21,571 nucleotides of DNA from a virus, in IMG/VR virus record IMGVR_UViG_3300030331_000139, positions 1 to 21,571 of that record, one strand, 5' to 3'. Below are positions 20,289 through 21,571 of the stretch, in pieces. The position numbers were made by a program, and so were the translations under genes. Below the pieces are notes generated by a model, which ran no database searches, was not told where the DNA came from, and worked only from the letters and a program-made list of their open reading frames with translations. Position 1 is the stretch's first letter, and every line of letters begins with the position of its first letter.

Positions 20289-21571
20289 CTATGCGCCTGC
20301 TACTTCAGTAAAGGCAACACCTGTACGAGTAGCAATAAAGTTAAGTTGAATGAAGTTAATAGAACGAGCAGGTTTAACAAAAATGTCAGCCCTAAATTCA
20401 TTTCTATCAATAACATCAGCAGTATTATTTGTATCATCACAAACAACAGTAAAGTCTGTAAGACCTCGTCTACCTTGTACATCTCTTAGGAAAGGTTCTA
20501 CTAGATTTCTAAATTGTGCTCTTGTAAATTCATCATTGAACTCAAAGAGTTGAAATTTAGCAGCTGTAGAAATTGCTTTCTCTAAAGTGATAAACAATCT
20601 TCTTACATTGATTCTATCAAATGCACTTGGTTTTGATTGAGCAGTTTTATCACCGAACAACACAGTTCCTTGACCAGGAAATGCTGTTACAGGATTAACT
20701 CTTGCTTTGTATAACTCATCTCTTTGTGTTTGATTTGGGTTAAAAGCAAGTTTTATTGCACCTCTAATCTGCCCTCTGTTAAATCCAGCAGGTGAGAAGA
20801 AAGGATCAGCGATATTATCTGTTCTTGCACAAAGCCCAGCGATGTCACCGTTTAATGGTACAAATCTGAATATATCATTGTACTTGTCGTACATATATTT
20901 GTAACCACTATCAATGACAGCATAACTTGATGATGGTAAACCATCAGCAAATCCTACAACGTTTTGTGTTTGTGTAACAGCGTTTGCAACATTGACAACA
21001 TCTCCCCTCGCAGGTGAAATAAATGCCACACAATCTTTTCTTGCACTTGCAATATCCATGACAGCAGTTGCTTTTGTGTCGCCAGTAGCGTCAGCACCTG
21101 TTTGTGAAGGACCACAAAGAAGTAAACCAAGTTCTACGTTCTCTACGTCATTGAATTTTTCATATGCAGTTGCAATCTCAGCGTTAGTAGCAGCGTAATC
21201 GTCTGTTCCACCAGAAAGTGAAGTGTTAGATACGTTAAACGCATTTGCTAACTCATTATCAAAAGTTTGTCCTGTTTTACCAAGACCGTCTGATAAAGTG
21301 CTGATGTGGTCTATCCAATAGATAAACTTACTAGTTCTATAAAGCACATCTGGATAATAGTTTGAATTACCTGAAGCGTCTTTAGCGTCATGCGCCTGTG
21401 AAAGACCTGCAAATGTTTCTAGGATTTCTCCTGCAGTTCCTGTGATTGAACCATCTTCATCAATAACAGCGATGTGTATTTCATCATTTGAACCGCCAGC
21501 AGCTGATACGTCATCTGTTGTTGTTGGTGGTCCGTCAAAGTTGAAATAGTATTCCCAATGTCTTAGGACTT
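20289..21571 (-). CDS. 18: gp18, tail sheath protein (N-terminus beyond right edge)
   Basis: The frame stays open to the right window edge, giving the last 426 residues of the contractile tail sheath protein. A GTG at 21345-21347 is internal, since coding clearly continues upstream (ETFAGLSQAHDAKD, then SNYYPDVLYRTSKFIYW). Typical sheath features near the end are NVRRLFITLEKAI, FEFNDEFTRAQFRNLVEPFLRD and the closing strands PARSINFIQLNFIATRTGV, which form the conserved attachment domain. T4 gp18 is 659 residues, so a third or so may be missing. Confidence 0.96.
   Translation of the reverse strand, partial: VLRHWEYYFNFDGPPTTTDDVSAAGGSNDEIHIAVIDEDGSITGTAGEILETFAGLSQAHDAKDASGNSNYYPDVLYRTSKFIYWIDHISTLSDGLGKTGQTFDNELANAFNVSNTSLSGGTDDYAATNAEIATAYEKFNDVENVELGLLLCGPSQTGADATGDTKATAVMDIASARKDCVAFISPARGDVVNVANAVTQTQNVVGFADGLPSSSYAVIDSGYKYMYDKYNDIFRFVPLNGDIAGLCARTDNIADPFFSPAGFNRGQIRGAIKLAFNPNQTQRDELYKARVNPVTAFPGQGTVLFGDKTAQSKPSAFDRINVRRLFITLEKAISTAAKFQLFEFNDEFTRAQFRNLVEPFLRDVQGRRGLTDFTVVCDDTNNTADVIDRNEFRADIFVKPARSINFIQLNFIATRTGVAFTEVAGA

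Noticed and set aside
21345-21347. GTG as the start of the tail sheath gene.
   Set aside because: The frame continues upstream without a stop to the window edge and encodes sheath-like sequence, so the GTG is an internal valine.

Overview
The window is a 21.6-kb piece of a T4-type myovirus genome. It has the conserved T4 head-tail block (gp18, gp19, gp20, gp67-like, gp21, gp22, gp23) and the conserved recombination and late-transcription block (UvsY, UvsW, gp55, gp47, gp46). The DNA is AT-rich. Host-type genes such as peptide deformylase, several 2-oxoglutarate/Fe(II) oxygenases and a CobT-like metallopeptidase recall marine T4-like phages of SAR11 (Pelagibacter) and cyanobacteria. The low GC, the CTTGAC-type -35 boxes and the lack of photosynthesis genes in this piece make a SAR11-like or other AT-rich alphaproteobacterial host the best guess. 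This is an inference, because no host sequence is present.

Every protein gene I can support lies on the minus strand, so transcription runs from right to left. Region 1 (21571-13088) is the virion block: tail sheath (cut by the right edge), tail tube, portal, two small core-type proteins, three related beta-rich proteins, a small basic protein, prohead protease, scaffold and major capsid protein. It ends at a strong GGGGC-UUCG-GCCCC hairpin with a U-run. Exact T4-type late promoter boxes (TATAAATA) precede the gp67-like gene, gp22 and the tube-like gene that follows the capsid gene.

Region 2 (13009-7310) starts with the tube-like gene and a Rossmann-type MptE/DUF115-like gene. It continues with uvsY, a small conserved-looking gene, two different 2OG-Fe(II) oxygenases, uvsW, a small Sm-like candidate and the late sigma factor gp55. 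Region 3 (7308-4521) is the gp47-gp46 (Mre11/Rad50-like) nuclease pair. Region 4 (4521-650) is a tightly overlapping run: peptide deformylase, a two-helix membrane protein, an acetyltransferase, a small acidic protein, an Asp/Asn hydroxylase-like protein, a second acetyltransferase and a DNA methyltransferase. A weak hairpin terminator follows, then the start of a CobT-like metallopeptidase cut by the left edge.

The most unusual signals are regulatory. Three genes (uvsY, gp55 and the second acetyltransferase) have a sigma70-type promoter with a 17-nt spacer and the -10 box exactly 6 nt before ATG, which predicts leaderless mRNAs. The gene at the left edge and one late gene show similar geometry. 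A near-consensus sigma70 promoter on the otherwise silent plus strand (7861-7888) has no gene in front of it. A GC-rich nested inverted repeat sits across the junction of the deformylase and the membrane-protein gene.
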